A stretch of 64,000 nt of DNA from Colocasia esculenta (GCA_014218235.1 CM024759.1:10556712-10620711), one strand, 5' to 3'; shown: positions 42,529 to 55,898, counted from the first letter of the stretch. Translations and numbers: made by a program. Notes: generated by a model from the letters alone, not told the origin.

Positions 42529-43959
42529 CTATTCCTTTGGAAGATCATCATGAATAACTTCTTTTTGTTGTAGTTCTTCCAAGGGTTGATCTTCATTATC
42601 CTTGATAGATGTATCTTTCAGTTTCTTGGATAAATTTTCTGCATTTTCATCATCATTATCTACTTCCTTTCTCAAGGAAGGGTTAGACTCATCAAAAACA
42701 ACATGAACGGTTTGTTCAATTAATAAACTATGTTTATTAAAAAGTCTATAGCCTTTGGGTTTAGAAGCATACCCCATAAAGATTCCTTCATCAGATTTGG
42801 AATATAACTTACCGATGTCTCTTTTACCATTATTGTGTATAAAGCATGGACATCCAAACGTTCTGAAGTAGCTGATCTTGGATTTCCTTTGCTTGTAAAG
42901 CTCATATGTTGTTTTCTTCAGAATTGGCCTGATTATAACTCTATTTATTATATAACAAGCTGTGTTGATAGCTTCTGCCCAAAAGTATCTTGGAAGGTTG
43001 TATTATGACAACATTGTTCTGGCCATATCCAACAATGTTCTATTCTTCCTCTCAGCTACTCCATTTTGCTGAGGTGTCCTTGGTGCTGAGAAGTTGTGCT
43101 CTATTCCTTGATCATCACAAAATTATGTAAACTTATCATTTTGGAATTCTCCTCTATGATCTGAACGAATGCTTAATATGCTGAACTTATTGTCCTTCTA
43201 AACTACCTTACTGAACTTTACAAAGCTTTCGAACGTATCATCTTTATGCTCCAAAAATGATACCCATGTAAATCTTGAATAATCATCAACTATTACAAAT
43301 CCAAAATTCTTTCCTCCCAAGCTAGTAGTTCTCATTGGTCCAAATAAATCCATATGAAGCAATTCTAGTGGTTTGGAAGTGGTTACCACTGTCTTTGATT
43401 TGAAGGAGGATTTTACATGCTTGCCTTTTGCACATGGTTGACAAACACCTTCTATTCTTGAGCTTATCTTGGGTAGACCTTCCACTAGATTTCGTTTAAT
43501 CAACTTTCTAATTCCATCCAAGCTGCAGTGACCCAATCTCCTCTGCCATAGTTCAGCAGATTGATCTTTATTTGCTGCAAGACACACATTCTGATCCTTT
43601 AATTCCTCTAGGTGTAAAACGTATAAATTCTTTTCTCTACCTGCTTCGAAGACAGTTGCACCATCCTTCATAATTAGACATTTAGACTCTTGAAACTTGA
43701 TTTGGTGACCCTTATGACACAGCTGGCTGATACTTATGAGATTGTGCTTGAGTCCTTTTACACATAAGACATCTTGTATGAGGGTTTTGCCTTGACTACC
43801 AACAGATCCACAACAGATCACTGAACCTTTTCCATTGTCGCCATAGGTCATTGTTCCTTCTTCATCGTTGATGTAAGAAAATAGTCTTCTGTTATCGGTC
43901 ATGTGCCTTGAGCACCCGCTGTCCAGGTACCACTTTGATGCTCTAAGGCTTCCCTGCAA
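42529..43959 (-). pseudogene. Protease and integrase of element D
   Basis: Starts just after the gag stop in the -1 frame: RASKWYLDSGCSRHMTDN (protease), SISQLCHKG, LWQRRLGHCS and CQPCAKGKH (GAG-pre-integrase), MDLFGPM and the rest of the integrase core. All pieces are in one frame. The stops lie at 43195-43197, near 43130, near 43005 and at 42529-42531. No frameshift is needed. Confidence 0.9.
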
Positions 43960-43967
43960 TTAAAACA

Positions 43968-45725
43968 CTAAGATTTAAGTACCCAAGTTCTTTTGGGTCC
44001 TTGCTGGTTAGTTTCCTCATTTTGTCTTTTAGGAATCCACTTCAAGTGTTTGGTTGTATAGATTCTTTTAGTGTGTCCTAACTTGTTACAATGACTACAA
44101 CATGATATATTATTTACTACTTTAAGTGGTCTGAATTTAATGTTAGATTTATATTCAGTGTTTTGTTCAGCTACAAATTTTGGCGTTGGGTAGATTTTAG
44201 GATGTATGATGGTTTCTTCATTATCTGGTGGAATATATCTTAACCCATGCCTTTTCTTACCCGATCTTCTAGCTCCTTTTAGTATTAGAGATGATTTACC
44301 ATTTGTGAATTTTTCAACTATATTAGATGGATATTCATTGTCTTTTGTTAGTGTGTCAACTTCCTTTTTAAATTTGATTATAGTTTCCTGGTTTTCCAGG
44401 TTAGTTATTTGTTCATTTTTAACTTTTAGATCTTTACATAATAATTCATTTCTTCTTTTAAGTTCAAAGATTTATTTTTCTAGTTGTTCAGTTTCAGATT
44501 TTAGATCTGAATTGGTGTTTTCCAAGCATGCATGATTTTTCTTGGTGATTTTTAATAGCTTACATACATCTTTATATTTACTGTATAATTCATTGAATGC
44601 GTCTTCTAGACTGTCAGAATCAGATTCATTGTATGAAGTAAAAGATGAATAAGATGTTACCTTATCTTCGACGTTTGCCATGAAAGCCAGATTGACTTTT
44701 TCTTCTTCTTCATCGCTAGAGCTTGACTCACTGTCTGAGTCACTTTCGTTGCTCCATGCAGCTGCCATGGCTTTCTTTTTATACCTTCTGAACTTCTTTG
44801 AATTGTCCTTCTTTTTGAACTCCGTCTTCTTCAGTTTTAGACACTCTGCCTTGATGTGTCCAGGCTTCTTGCATTCATAGCATACGGGTTCTAACTTCTT
44901 AGCATCCTTGACTTCAGGTTTCTTGAAATCTTTTCCTTTCTTGAAGTACCTTCTTCCTGATTGGTACTTCTTCTTAGCAAGTATTCTTTGTAGTCTTCTA
45001 GAAAGAAAGGCCTCTTCATCTTTGCTGCCCCCATTGCTTTTATCACTATCTGATTCATCACCAGATGTGTCTTCAGCTACTTTGAGAGCGTTGCTATGCT
45101 TCTTCTTGTTGGAGGATTCTCCAAGCCTTTCCATGTTTATCTCATTGGCCATTAGTGACCTAATGAGCTTCTCAAGTGACATTTTTCTTAGATCATTGGC
45201 TTCTTCTATGGCTGTCACCTTCGGAGTCCAGGAGGCTGGTAGGGATCTCAATATCTTTCTTACCATATCTCTCATAACATAAGTCTTTTCAAGTCCAGCC
45301 AAATCATTGGTGATATCTATTAATCTGCAGTACATTTGTGTGATGGATTCTCCTGATTGCATTTGGAATCTTTCATACTGAGCTACCAAGATATCTATTC
45401 TTGTCTCTCTTACCTTGTCAGTTCCTTCATAAGTAATCCTGAGTTTTTCCCACATTTCCATTGTTGATTTGCACACTGAGATCCTATTGAACTCTTTCTT
45501 CCTCAGCGCACAGCACAGTATACTCTTTGCTTTGCTGTTTAGAGATATCTTCTTTTTGTCTTCTTCTGTCCAATTTTCTCTGTTGTTGAGAACTACCAGG
45601 TCTCCTTCTTCTATGATAGACCAAAGTTGGAAATCGAGACCTTGAAGAGAGAACTCCATTCGAGTCTTCCAATAGTTGTAGTCTTCGCCATCAAATAGAG
45701 GGGGTCTGTTGACTGACTGACCTTC
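43968..45725 (-). pseudogene. Gag of element D, split by a LINE
   Basis: The first seven codons (MAAQGYV) lie at 51794-51774, beyond the LINE. The rest continues here: RPPLFDGEDYNYWKTRM, VRKILRSLPASW, zinc knuckle CYECKKPGHIKAEC (about 44870), an acidic stretch and a coiled coil. A stop near 44470 lies within the coiled coil. A second knuckle near 44090 has lost its last Cys (CSHCNKLGHTKRIY). It ends GPKRTWVLKS and TAG at 43970-43968, and protease follows in another frame. Confidence 0.92.
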
Positions 45726-45741
45726 TACATACCCTTGAGCT
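45726..45741 (+). repeat. LINE target-site duplication, left
   Basis: TACATACCCTTGAGCT, 16 bp, identical to 51774-51789. Confidence 0.96.
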
Positions 45742-45888
45742 TTTTTTTTTTTTTTACTCAGATAGATATCTGTTAGGGAAGGCAAGAGAGCGCTCCCCTC
45801 TTCAGGGAAGAGGAGAGTTGGTCACTCCACCAGCCATCACCTAGCAGAGAGATTTTATTGACTAGAAAATAAATAGTACAAAAGAATC

Positions 45889-48800
45889 CTAGGGCGTGAT
45901 GGAGGGGCAGCCTATCTTATCAAAACGATAGGGACCCCTTACAAAAGATGGAAGATCAGCCCAGGAACACCATACAGTAAGGAAATCAGAAATAGTACAA
46001 CCAACGCCTGCTAAGGAATCAGCAACTTGGTTGGCCTCCCTAAAGACATGGCAGATAGAAGCTTGAACCATTGTACACTGGTGCAAAACATCATTAAGAA
46101 TGTAAAGTAACCTCCATGGGCAGGACGCACGGTGTTGCAAAATGCGCACTAGCACTTGAGAATCAGACTCAACCAGAACGGAGGTATAACCTTTCTGATA
46201 GCATAGAGAAAGACCATCCCTGAGAGCAAGAGCCTCCAACTGAAGGCTAGAGTGAACATCCGGGTAATTAGCAGCAAAGGCGAACAAAATATTACCATTG
46301 CAATCTCGCAAAACACCCCCACTAGCCGCAACACTAGTGCCAGACTGGAACGCCCCATCAACATTTAACTTGAGCCGACCAGAAGGAGGCAAGAACCAAC
46401 GGACAACCCTGGGAGGCAGAGGAGTCCTAGTAGACACATGAACACTCCAACGACTTAGGAAAGTATGCTGAGCAGAAGTAAGATCAAACCCTTTAAACAC
46501 ATAAGCAGCAGCAATGTCACGGACAGAAGTCATCGCTCTATATATGATACACTGAGCTGACATCACCTAAGCATCAAAACGAGAAAGATTCCTACTACAC
46601 CAAATTTCCCAGAGAATAGCCAAGAAAAGACACCTGGATAGCGAGCCACCAACAGTGGAGTGACGGAGATTAGAAAGGAAGTTAAACACTCCACTGGGCA
46701 CCAAAGAAACATGAAGGTTATTGAAGTTGATGAAGCCATGCACAATATCCCACACATCATTAGCGACTTTCCCTTGGAACAGAAGGTGATGGATGGTCTC
46801 ACTTTGAGGGAGAGGGCAACAAGAGCATTTGGAGCACAAAGGAATACCACAGGCTGCAATTCTATCATCAGTAGGAATACAACCGCGAACCACACGCCAA
46901 GCAAAAATAGACCATTTAAGAGGAATACACGAACCCCAAAGATGCGACCAGCATGCTTACGTGGATACCCCTTGTAACATGGAACGCACTGACTTGGATG
47001 TAAAAACCCCATCAGGAGTAGGACACCAGATCCAACGGCCCATGCTAGTAGCATTAGCAAGAGCACCATCCAAAACTGTTGAAGGGCAGTGAAGACGGGC
47101 AATGACAAGGTGATTACAAGTACCATCTGAAAAAACTTTCTGCACAAAAGAGAACTTATCAGAAATATTCAGCCAGACATGCATAGGGAGAAATGTCCGA
47201 AGAGGAGCAGACCCAGCCCAAACGTCCAACCAAAAACTGACCATCGACCCAGGACCGGAAATAAGAACTCTATGATTAGAGAAGACAAGACTGGCAGCTT
47301 GCTGCCATAACCTTCTTTCCGCCACAATCATAAGGTCAAATGTAGCTTCAGAATAATGAACCTTATGCAAATATTTAGCTTTAAAAAAGGAGACCCACAG
47401 AGAAGATGAGGAAAGAACCCTCCATAGCAGTTTAGTCCGTAGAGCAAGCTGCATACCATGAATGTCCAGGATCCCCAATCCGCTAGAGGACACAGGTATA
47501 GACATATCATGCCAGGACACCCAGTGTTTTTTTAGGGACCCCTCATAAGAACCCCAAAAAAAAATTAGCCAGAAGCCTGTTGAACGCTCTAATAATTGAA
47601 CCAGGGATGGCCTGGGACGACATGGTGTAAATAGGGAGAGCAGATAATACATGCCTCACAGGCACAAGCCGCCCTCCAGAAGACAAAAAACCGGACTTCC
47701 AAGCTTGAAGCCTCGCCACTGTTTTAGAAATAATATGGCTGAAATGCACAGATTTTTGTCTCCCACAAAAGAGAGTCACACCCAGATACCGGAAGGGAAG
47801 TCTCGCCTTAGCAAAATCAGTCAGATCAGCAATAGAACGACCAAGAGAAGGGGGAGCACGATCTGAAATAATAAAAGCACTCTTGGAAACATTGATGAGT
47901 TGGCCAGACGAAGCTTCATATTTTTTCAAAAACCTCATGAGACTTCTAATATGACGGGCTGAACCATTAGAGAATATCAGGGTATCATCAGCAAACAGGA
48001 GATGAGAAACCATAGGGCACCGCCGAAGCGTGAAATAAGTCCGGCCAACACTACGCTGGAACAACATACAAAGCCCCCTGCTTAACGCCTCCTCAGCAAG
48101 AATGAATAACGCAGAAGCAATAGGATCTCCCTAATGAAGACCCCTGCTGGATTTAAAGAAACCATTGATCTGACCATTAAAAATAACTGAGAACCAATAG
48201 TTTGAGATGAGAGGTTCAATAAGAGAGATGAACTGCATCGTAAACCCAAACCGTTGGAGCACAGCAAACAAAAAATCTCATTCCATACGATCATATGCCT
48301 TCGCCATATCCGGCTTAAATATGACATTGCCACCACGACATCTCCTCGCCAAATGCTGAACCATCTCCCCAGCCAAAGAAATATTTTCAGAGATATAACG
48401 ACCCTTAGTAAAAGCTCCTTGTTCTTCCGAAATAAGAAGAGGAAGAACTTGCGCAAGCCTGTCACTTATGATACGAGATATGATTTTATAAAAGAAATTG
48501 CATAAGCTGATGGGCCTAAAATCCGCACAAGAACGAGGGATATCCACCTTAGGCACCAGCGCAATGAGGGAAGAAGTGCAGGATCTGGGAAGAACATGAC
48601 CACAGAAAAATGCCTTCACAGCCAAGCAAACATCACTGTCGATAAAATCCCATCACTCACGAAAGAAATGACCAGAAAAGCCATCTGGACTAGGGGCACT
48701 ATCCGGGCACATACTAAAGATAACTCCCTTAATTTCAGCAGCAGAGGGAATATCACAAAGCATTTGATTTTGATCATATAACAATAGGCAGGGAATAGAA

Positions 48801-50051
48801 TCCAAAACATCATAATGAAGATTATGAGCAGACGAGGTGAAGGCACTTTCAAAGTGAGCAACAAACATAGAGGCCATTTCAGACTTATCATCCACTACAG
48901 AACCATCATCACCATGAAGAATAGTAATGGTCGATCTCCTTTTTTGGGACACAGCACAAGCATGAAAAAATTTAGTATTGTGATCACCCTCCTTCAACCA
49001 TTTAATTCTGGATTTCTGTCTCCAAAAAATCTCTTCCTGAAGTTGAACATGATTAAGTCTAAGACGAGCATCTTCAAGCCGATCTTTGTTAACTTGAGAA
49101 GGATCTCCATCAAAATTTCCCTCGACAATAGTGAAATTGTCCTCAGCCTCTTGAATGTTATCAAAGATATTTTTGAAAACCTTTTTGTTCCACTCCCTAT
49201 AAAAATTATTCATGTGCTTCAGCTTCATAGCCATAGAAAGAAGGGGAAATGAGGAACAAGGAGTAGCAGCCCAAGCAGCACGGGAATCAACAAGAAAGCT
49301 ATTATGGGAGGTCCACATTTGCTGAAAACAAAATCTAGATGGAACACTAGAGGAATTCATATTAGCTGCAATAAGTAAAGGACTATGATCACTGCACGCT
49401 CTGGACAAATGACGCACAGAAATCTGCGGGCATCTAATAGTCCACTCGCCATTAAAAAGTACCCGATCAAGTCTAGCCCAGATCCCATTAGCATGCTGGC
49501 CATTATACCATGTGTATCTTCCTCCAGAAAAACCAGCATCCTCTAACCCTGCTGCCGAAACACAAGCCTGGAAATCAATCATAGACCGTTCAAAGGCCCT
49601 CCTACCACCCCTCTTATCAATGAGATCAAGAATGCTATTAAAGTCGCCACCAACAATCCACAGGCTAACACAAGTAGAAGAAAAATCAACAAGATGATCC
49701 CATAAGATACGACATTCAGAGAGGATACAACTGGTGTGGACCACAGTGATGAAAACATCACAAGCAAAAGGAGAACTTAAGCGAACCGTGATGTGCTGGT
49801 CAGTCAGAGCAAGAAGACACAACCACCTGAAGCTGAGACTGCCAAAAAAGCCAGATCCGGACACTTTCACTGTCGTTAGCCATACAAGAGAACATATTTA
49901 ACTTATGCTTGTACCTTGTGATCTTAGAAGGACACAATTTCGGCTCAATGATAGCCAAGAAAGTAACATGATGAGACCTCACAAGATGTTTCAACCTACT
50001 AACTGAAGGAGAATTACCAATACCTCTAATATTCCAGATTAGAGCATTCAT
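45889..50051 (-). pseudogene. LINE ORF2: endonuclease, reverse transcriptase, zf-RVT, RNase H
   Basis: Starts at ATG 50051 (MNALIWNIRGIGN). Apurinic-type endonuclease with NIRG, IIEPKL, GGDFNS and SDHSPLL (50051-49380), with a frameshift near 49830. RT with FRPISLCN, EEQGAFTKGR, DMAKAYDRME and FADD (FADDTLIFSNG, about 47980). A zf-RVT segment (DDRIAACGIPLCSKCSCC, ETIHHLLF) lies at about 46860-46790 and a complete RNase H (NVDGAF, LQLEALALRDGL, VESDSQ, REANQVAD) at 46400-45970. A second shift lies near 47560, and there are stops at about 48656, 48275, 48134 and 46565. Normal for plant L1 elements with a terminal RNase H. Confidence 0.93.
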
Positions 50052-51665
50052 TAATCAAGATGTTGAGATGAATTTACGGACGCGCTCCTGTGCAAAGAGG
50101 TACGAGTTTTAACACCCTCGGGTCTAGCAGACCCCTTACCCACAAAGCTCATATGAACGTGTGTGGGATCTGGAGGCTCAGCAGGAGCACCCATAGGATA
50201 ACCAATAGCCTTGCCAATTGGCTTACCAGATATAGGAACAAAATCATCAACAGACTGAACCCCTTGAACTGAAGAGGAAGGCAGAACAGCACCATCACAA
50301 CCAGCGATATCTGGCACAGCAGTACCAGGAATAACAGAAGGGGGATCTGAAACACCTTGCGCTCCACCCATGCTCAGAGAGACATGAACATCCACCATAA
50401 GGGCCAGAGCCAAATTATTAGAGTCATTATGTAGGACGACAAGACTCGGATCAGCAACCACAGGTGCACCCACCTGTTCCTCACACAACACATCAACCGG
50501 ATAAGTCTTACCGGAATCCGAAATAGGAGCATCTAACAGATTATCTATCATTGCACCCACAGAGGTAGACTCCTTGATAGTAGGACTAGTTTCTTGAATC
50601 TTAGGAGCAGATGAAACAGAACGCCATTCTTGACGAGTAACAACTTCCGGAAGTACATCAGGACCTTTGGCAGGGATGGCGGATGAATTCTTACAGCTGG
50701 ACATCAAATGACCCAGGCGATGGCACGATTGACAAAAGGATGGAGGATTAGGAAACACCAGAGGCTGCCAGATGCCGCCAGATCCATAACCAACCCACAC
50801 ACGCTCAGAAAGCTTCTTCGAAACATCTAACTGGACACAAACACGAGCAGCATGTGTTCTTGTTAAGCACTAAGTGTCCCTGTGCACCTGAAGTACCTGG
50901 CCAACACTACCAGCGATAGAGAGGATCATAGCATCATTATAGAAATTGGCTGGAAGACCTGGTAAGTCCATCCAAACAGGAACCAGCGATGAGTCTTTGT
51001 TAGGAGAGAAATCCATAGTCCATTGAAAGAATATAAATAATCGACCTTTAACGTACAGGGAGTCCTTCAACAAAATTTGAATATAGTCCTCGTGGTTTTG
51101 AAACCTAAGGAGAAGATGCCTCCCATCCAAAGCACTAATAACGAAATCTTGTTTAAAGTTGAATCATTGAGCCAGATGCAGCCGAATCTCCTGGAAGGAA
51201 GGATGCTCAAGAGGGGTCCTAGCAATAATAGCAAAGGCGAGAGGAGTACAAGATATCCATACCTCGTCCATAGAAAAGAAGACGGTCGGTTCACCAGAAT
51301 CCGTACATGCAGGCACATGAACCTTCAGAGGTAGAGAAGGAGGCTGAATAGACTTCATCACAACTTGGGCAAAAGAAGGCCCTGCAAGATCCGAACCCGA
51401 GCGATGCAAAGCATGCAACGCCTGGGACGGCTGGGGCGACGAGGAAGTGGCAGCCTGCATGGGCATGGGCGCACAATCAATGCCATCAACAGGAAACAAC
51501 GTAGCCTTCGCACCCTGAGAGGAAGAATCCATGCGACGATCTGGGGCGGGCCAAGATGCCAGTGCAGCAGCAGGAGCCAGCGCAATAGGAGGACACATGG
51601 AGGAGGATGCCCCCGGATAAAGCACGGGGGAGGAACCAAGCCCCCCCCCCCCCCAGGCCAGCCAT
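50051..51665 (-). pseudogene. LINE ORF1: RNA-binding protein with zinc knuckle
   Basis: Probably starts at ATG 51665 (MAGLGGGG), where a 14-base G/C run at 51641-51654 makes the frame uncertain. From LYPGASSSM the frame is constant. A DUF4283-like domain (PLAFAIIARTP, GRHLLLRFQNHEDY, VWMDLPGLPANFYN) is followed by the knuckle CQSCHRLGHLMSSC at about 50730. In-frame stops lie near 51161 and 50868. The final TAA overlaps the ORF2 ATG by one base (TAATG). Confidence 0.88.
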
Positions 51666-51773
51666 GGCCGGCGGCAGCCTAGGGTTGCCCAAGAGAGCAG
51701 CAGCGGGAACGGATGGCAGTCATGTAATTTCGGTCAATCTCTCTCCACAGCGTTAAGATGTACCATATGTTTG

Positions 51774-51789
51774 TACATACCCTTGAGCT
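51774..51789 (+). repeat. LINE target-site duplication, right
   Basis: TACATACCCTTGAGCT, pair of 45726-45741. It covers the gag codons just after MAAQ of element D. Confidence 0.96.
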
Positions 51790-51842
51790 GCCATTTATCT
51801 TTGCTCTTCAAACTGTGAGATCTTCTTTCTTGAAGAGACTTG

Positions 51843-51854
51843 GCTCTGATACCA
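51843..51854 (-). other. Primer-binding site, initiator tRNA-Met (element D)
   Basis: TGGTATCAGAGC on the minus strand, two bases inside the LTR end. Confidence 0.94.
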
Positions 51855-51856
51855 CT

Positions 51857-53808
51857 TGTTGCCCAGCTAGCAAGCCTAGAGGGGGGGGTGAATGGATTGC
51901 TAAAATTCTTTTAATAATAAAATCTGTCAATAAAAATACTTAACAGAAAACACTAGAATTGATAGTTAGTGTTAGTAAGAGTGAAGACAAACAAGCAAAC
52001 AAACAATCACACAACAATAAGAGATTTTTATCCTGGTTCGGCCCTCCTATCCCAAGAAGTCCTATGTCTAGTCCCCAAGCAACAACTTGAGATTTCACTA
52101 ACCAAGGGTGCTATCCCCTTAAGGACCCTTACACATCCAGCCGCAGCTGGCCTTCTCTTCAAAACCCGAAGAGGTACAAACTACCACCTGATACACAGGT
52201 CTTCCTTCCTCAATGAAGGGAATAACAACCACCTATTTCCAACAGGTCTTCTCTTCACACATGAAGAGGAATACACACAAGGAATGTGAGTAAAGGCGAA
52301 AGGCCCCTGAGGCAATGTCTGAGAGACAAAGATTTTCAACAAGAAAATCTCTCAGAACTACAAAAGCTCTCCGAAGGCTAAGCAACAAAGGCTGAGAGCT
52401 AAGAGCTTAAGAATAGTGGATTGAAGTGAATGAGCTCTTCTATCTGATGCTTGCAAGATCCTTTTTGGTTGAATATGAAGCTCTATCTATTGAAAAACTT
52501 CGTTGTCTTCATGGAGTCGTCAGTCTTCTATATATCTTCTGCAACATATTTTGACCGTTGAAGTAGCCATTCAGATGCCCGTTATCTCACAGCTTTATGT
52601 CCATTAGAGAGACTGGTCGTAGGCATGCAGAGATGAGCTTGCAGCTACAAACACTTGAATTGGTCTTTGCATCTTCAGGAAAGATCTTCTGAATCTTTTA
52701 TCCTTTTGACAGGTTGACGGATCCATACTTTACATGCTTTACTACAAAAAAACCTGCATGCATTAAACACAGATACCTAGACAAACTTTTGTCTACGTTG
52801 TCAGTCAACCCTGGTAGTCGTGCAGTAATGATATGCTTAAACTGGAAAAGATATCCTATCATCGCACAAATCACGACTCTATGTGATATATCAAATAAGC
52901 AAGAAGATTTCGTGTGAAATGATCAAGATCTTAGTATGCGTGGGAAGACTTGAACTCCACAGAGTTTTGAAAATATATTTGAATAGTATGGACATTATCA
53001 AGAATATCTAAGAAGATAATAATAATGAAATCGTTGTCCAAGCAAATTGATGTTTAACTAAGGCAAATCGTTGTTCAACTAAGAGCAAATCGTTGTTCAA
53101 GTGAGAGTAAATCATTGTTCAAATGAGAGCAAATCATTGTTTGAGTGAGAGCAAATTGTTGTTTGAGCAAATCATTGTTTGAGCAAATTGTTGTTTGAGC
53201 AAATCGTTGTTTCACTTATCGAATCATTATAACGACCAAATCGATGTTGTAACTTATCGAATCGTTATAGCGATCAAATCGTTATGTAACTTATGAAATC
53301 GATGTGAGTCCGAAATCGTTGTTTCTCGTATGAAATCGATGTGAGACCGAAATCGTTGTTTTACTTATGGAATGATGTGAGACCGAAATCGTTGTTTCTC
53401 TTATGAAATCGATGTGAGACCGAAATCGTTGTTTCACTTATGAAATCGATGTGAGACTGAAATCGTTGTTTCACTTATGAAATCGATGTGAGACCGAAAT
53501 CGTTGTTTCTCTTATGAAATCAATGTGAGACCAAAATCGTTGTTTTACTTATGAAATCGATGTGAGACCAAAATCATTGTTTCACTTATGAAATCGATGT
53601 ACTATAAAGGAAATCGATGTGGACTTGGAAGAAATGCATGCTCTGAACTTTAAATAACAGTGTGTGAGAATAACTTACATATTTTACTTGGATTATTTCC
53701 TATGGCTGAACTTCATAAAGGATTGTTAGAAAATATTTTTTAAGGGTTTATTAATCACCAAAATTGTATATAATTAAATAAAATTATATGGAGATGGACT
53801 GATCATCA
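51857..53808 (-). repeat. 5' LTR of element D, 1952 bp
   Basis: Starts TGATGATCAGTCC at 53808 and ends GGGCAACA at 51857 on the minus strand. It has a TATATAT-type box at 52529-52535, the U5 stem-loop region (52030-52290), the G-run motif at 51875-51895 and an AAATCGTT array at 53020-53610. Confidence 0.93.
53020..53615. repeat. AAATCGTT array in 5' LTR of D
   Basis: Same two unit types and order as the 3' LTR array, but about 45 bp shorter, so the copies gained or lost units after insertion. Confidence 0.92.
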
Positions 53809-54400
53809 CCTCCCCACACTAAACAACAAGCTCGTAACATGTCTTCAATTGTTTGAATTGTCCTTTCTGTCTGACCATCAGTTTGTTGGTGATAGGCTGA
53901 ACTATATCTCAATTCTGTACCAATGACTCTTTGTAGGCTCCTCCAGAAACCAGAAGTAAACCTGGGATCCCTATCAGAAACAATTGTCTTCGGAATACCA
54001 TGTAACGGAATAATTTTGTCAACATAAATCCTTGCTAATCTGTCCACTGTCCAGGACATACTCACTGCTATTAGTCTGCATACTTTAGTCAATCTGTCAA
54101 CAAATACCCATATTTCATTGTGCCCTGTAGCTGTCCTTGGTAGTCCTGCCACAAAATCCATAGCAATGTCGTCCCACTTCCACTGTGGAATGGGTAACGG
54201 TTGTAGTAGACCTCCGGGCTTCTAATGCTCTGCCTTTATTTGCTGACAAACAGCACATCTTGCAATGAACTTTGTTATTTCTCTTTTCATGTGCGGCCAC
54301 CAAAAATGCTTTTTCAAATCTTGATATATTTTAGTGCTGCCTGGATGAATCGTATACGTGGATTTATGTGCCTCTTCTAGAACTCTTTGCTTTACTTCTC
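53809..54400 (-). pseudogene. Integrase of element G, C-terminus missing
   Basis: Zinc-binding CxxC segment upstream of MDFVAGLPRTATGHNEIWVFVDRLTK, then SDRDPRFTSGFW and QTDGQTERTIQ, which carry the three acidic residues. The remainder is lost at the junction with element D. A stop near 54220 interrupts the tract. Confidence 0.88.
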
Positions 54401-54401
54401 T

Positions 54402-55898
54402 CTATGCGAGTACATATAACCTGCCTCTGAGCCTAACTACACAATTATCATCAATGGTGACACCTTCCATTTTCACAATCTCTGCTAAATTCCCATCGGT
54501 TCTCTGGGCTCCAATAATCTGCCAATACAAAGATGGTTCTACAACACTACTGGCTAGTACTGCTCGTCGTTGACTACTCGGAACATACAATGATTTCTCT
54601 GCTATTTCTTCATATAATTTCCATTCTTTAATCAGCATATGACTCAAATATGCTTTCCTACTCAATGCATCAGCTACCACATTGGCCTTACCTGGATGGT
54701 AAGCCAAACTGAAATCATAATCTTTTTAATACTCTACTCATCTATGCTGACGGAGATTCAAATCTTTTTGAGAGAATATATATTTCAAACTTTTGTGATC
54801 TGTGAATATTTCGAACCTTTCACCATATAGGTAGTGCCTCCACATATTCAAAGCAAATACAACTACTGCTAGCTCCAAATCATGAGTCGGGTAGTTCTCC
54901 TCTGCTGGATTCAATTCTCTGGATGCATATGCTATCACTTTACCATGTTGCATTAGTACTGCTCCAAGCCCTCTTCTAGATGCATCTGTGTAAATCACAA
55001 AACCACCGCTGCCTACTGGTAATGTCAATATTGGCACTGCTGTAAGCCTTTTCTTCAGTTCTATAAAACTTTTCCGACATTCACTTGACCACACAAATGG
55101 CACACCTTTTCTGGTCAACTTAGTCATTGGTGCTGCAATTCTGGAAAAATCCTGTATAAAATGCCTATAGTAACCAGCTAAACCCAGAAAACTCCTAATC
55201 TCTATGATTATCTTCGGCGCTTCCCATTTCATAACTGCTTCAACCTTTGCTGGATCAACTGCAACTCCCTCTACTGAAATAACATGACCCTGAAACTGAA
55301 TTTCCTTTAACCAAAACTCACACTTACTGAATTTAGCATACAACTGATTATCCTGCAAAATATGCAAAGTAACCTTCAAATGCGCTGCATGTTCCTCTTC
55401 AGATGCTGAATAAACCAGGATATCATCTATAAAAACCACAATAAACTGATCCAGATATGGATGGAAAATTCTGTTCATCAAATTCATAAACGCTGCGGGT
55501 GCATTGGTTAGCCTAAATGGCATAACCACAAACTCATAATGTCCATACCTGATTCTGAATGTTGTCTTGTCAATATCTTCTTCTCTGACCCTTAACAGAT
55601 GGTATCCTAATCTCAAGTCAATTTTAGAAAACACCTTAGTTGACTGAAGCTGATCAAATAAATCATCAATTCTTGGCAACGAGTACTTATTCTTTATGGT
55701 CACATCATTCAATTTCCTATAATCAATACACATTCTAAAACTGCCATCTTTCTTTCTTATAAATAGCATTGGAGCTCCCCATGGTGAATGACTTGGCCTG
55801 ATAAAACCTTTTTCTAACAATTCTTGCAATTGCTTCTTTAGCTCTTTCAACTCTACTGGGGCCATTCTATATGGTGCCTTAGATATTGGCATTGTTCC
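54402..55898 (-). pseudogene. Reverse transcriptase and RNase H of element G
   Basis: RVT_1 with PISKAPYRMAPVEL, KKDGSFRMCIDYRKLN, the catalytic FIDDILVYS and GLAGYYRHFI, followed by gypsy RNase H (FVIYTDASRRGLGAVL, LELAVVVFALNMWRHYLYG, DHKSLKYIF). Stops lie at 54735-54737 (Trp codon expected after RQHR) and near 54726. The upstream border is a TAG at 55899-55901. Confidence 0.93.

Larger units (their letters stand above)
45742..51773 (-). mobile_element. L1-type plant LINE, full-length but mutated, 6032 bp
   Basis: Minus-strand non-LTR retrotransposon with ORF1 (zinc knuckle) and ORF2 (endonuclease, RT, zinc finger, RNase H), ending in a 14-15-base poly(A), seen as T-run 45741-45755. It is bounded by a perfect 16-bp duplication and inserted seven codons into the gag of element D. 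Both ORFs have stops and shifts. The 5' end starts about 110 bp upstream of ORF1. Confidence 0.96.
32178..53808 (-). mobile_element. Element D: SIRE-like Ty1/copia retrotransposon with nested insertions
   Basis: Minus-strand order: 5' LTR (51857-53808), primer site, gag, protease, integrase, RT, RNase H, long third ORF, polypurine tract, 3' LTR (32178-33306, truncated). A LINE sits in the first codons of gag and a CACTA transposon in RNase H. Without them it would be about 12 kb. Shared LTR parts differ at about 4 percent by eye near the array, so it is older than B. The 3' LTR is cut where element C begins. Confidence 0.92.

Noticed and set aside
43950..43975. TTTTAATTGCAGGG as a 3' splice site joining gag and pol in D
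   Set aside because: E lacks the AG at this place and the gap between the frames is too short for a plant intron. Kept only as a test within the frame finding.
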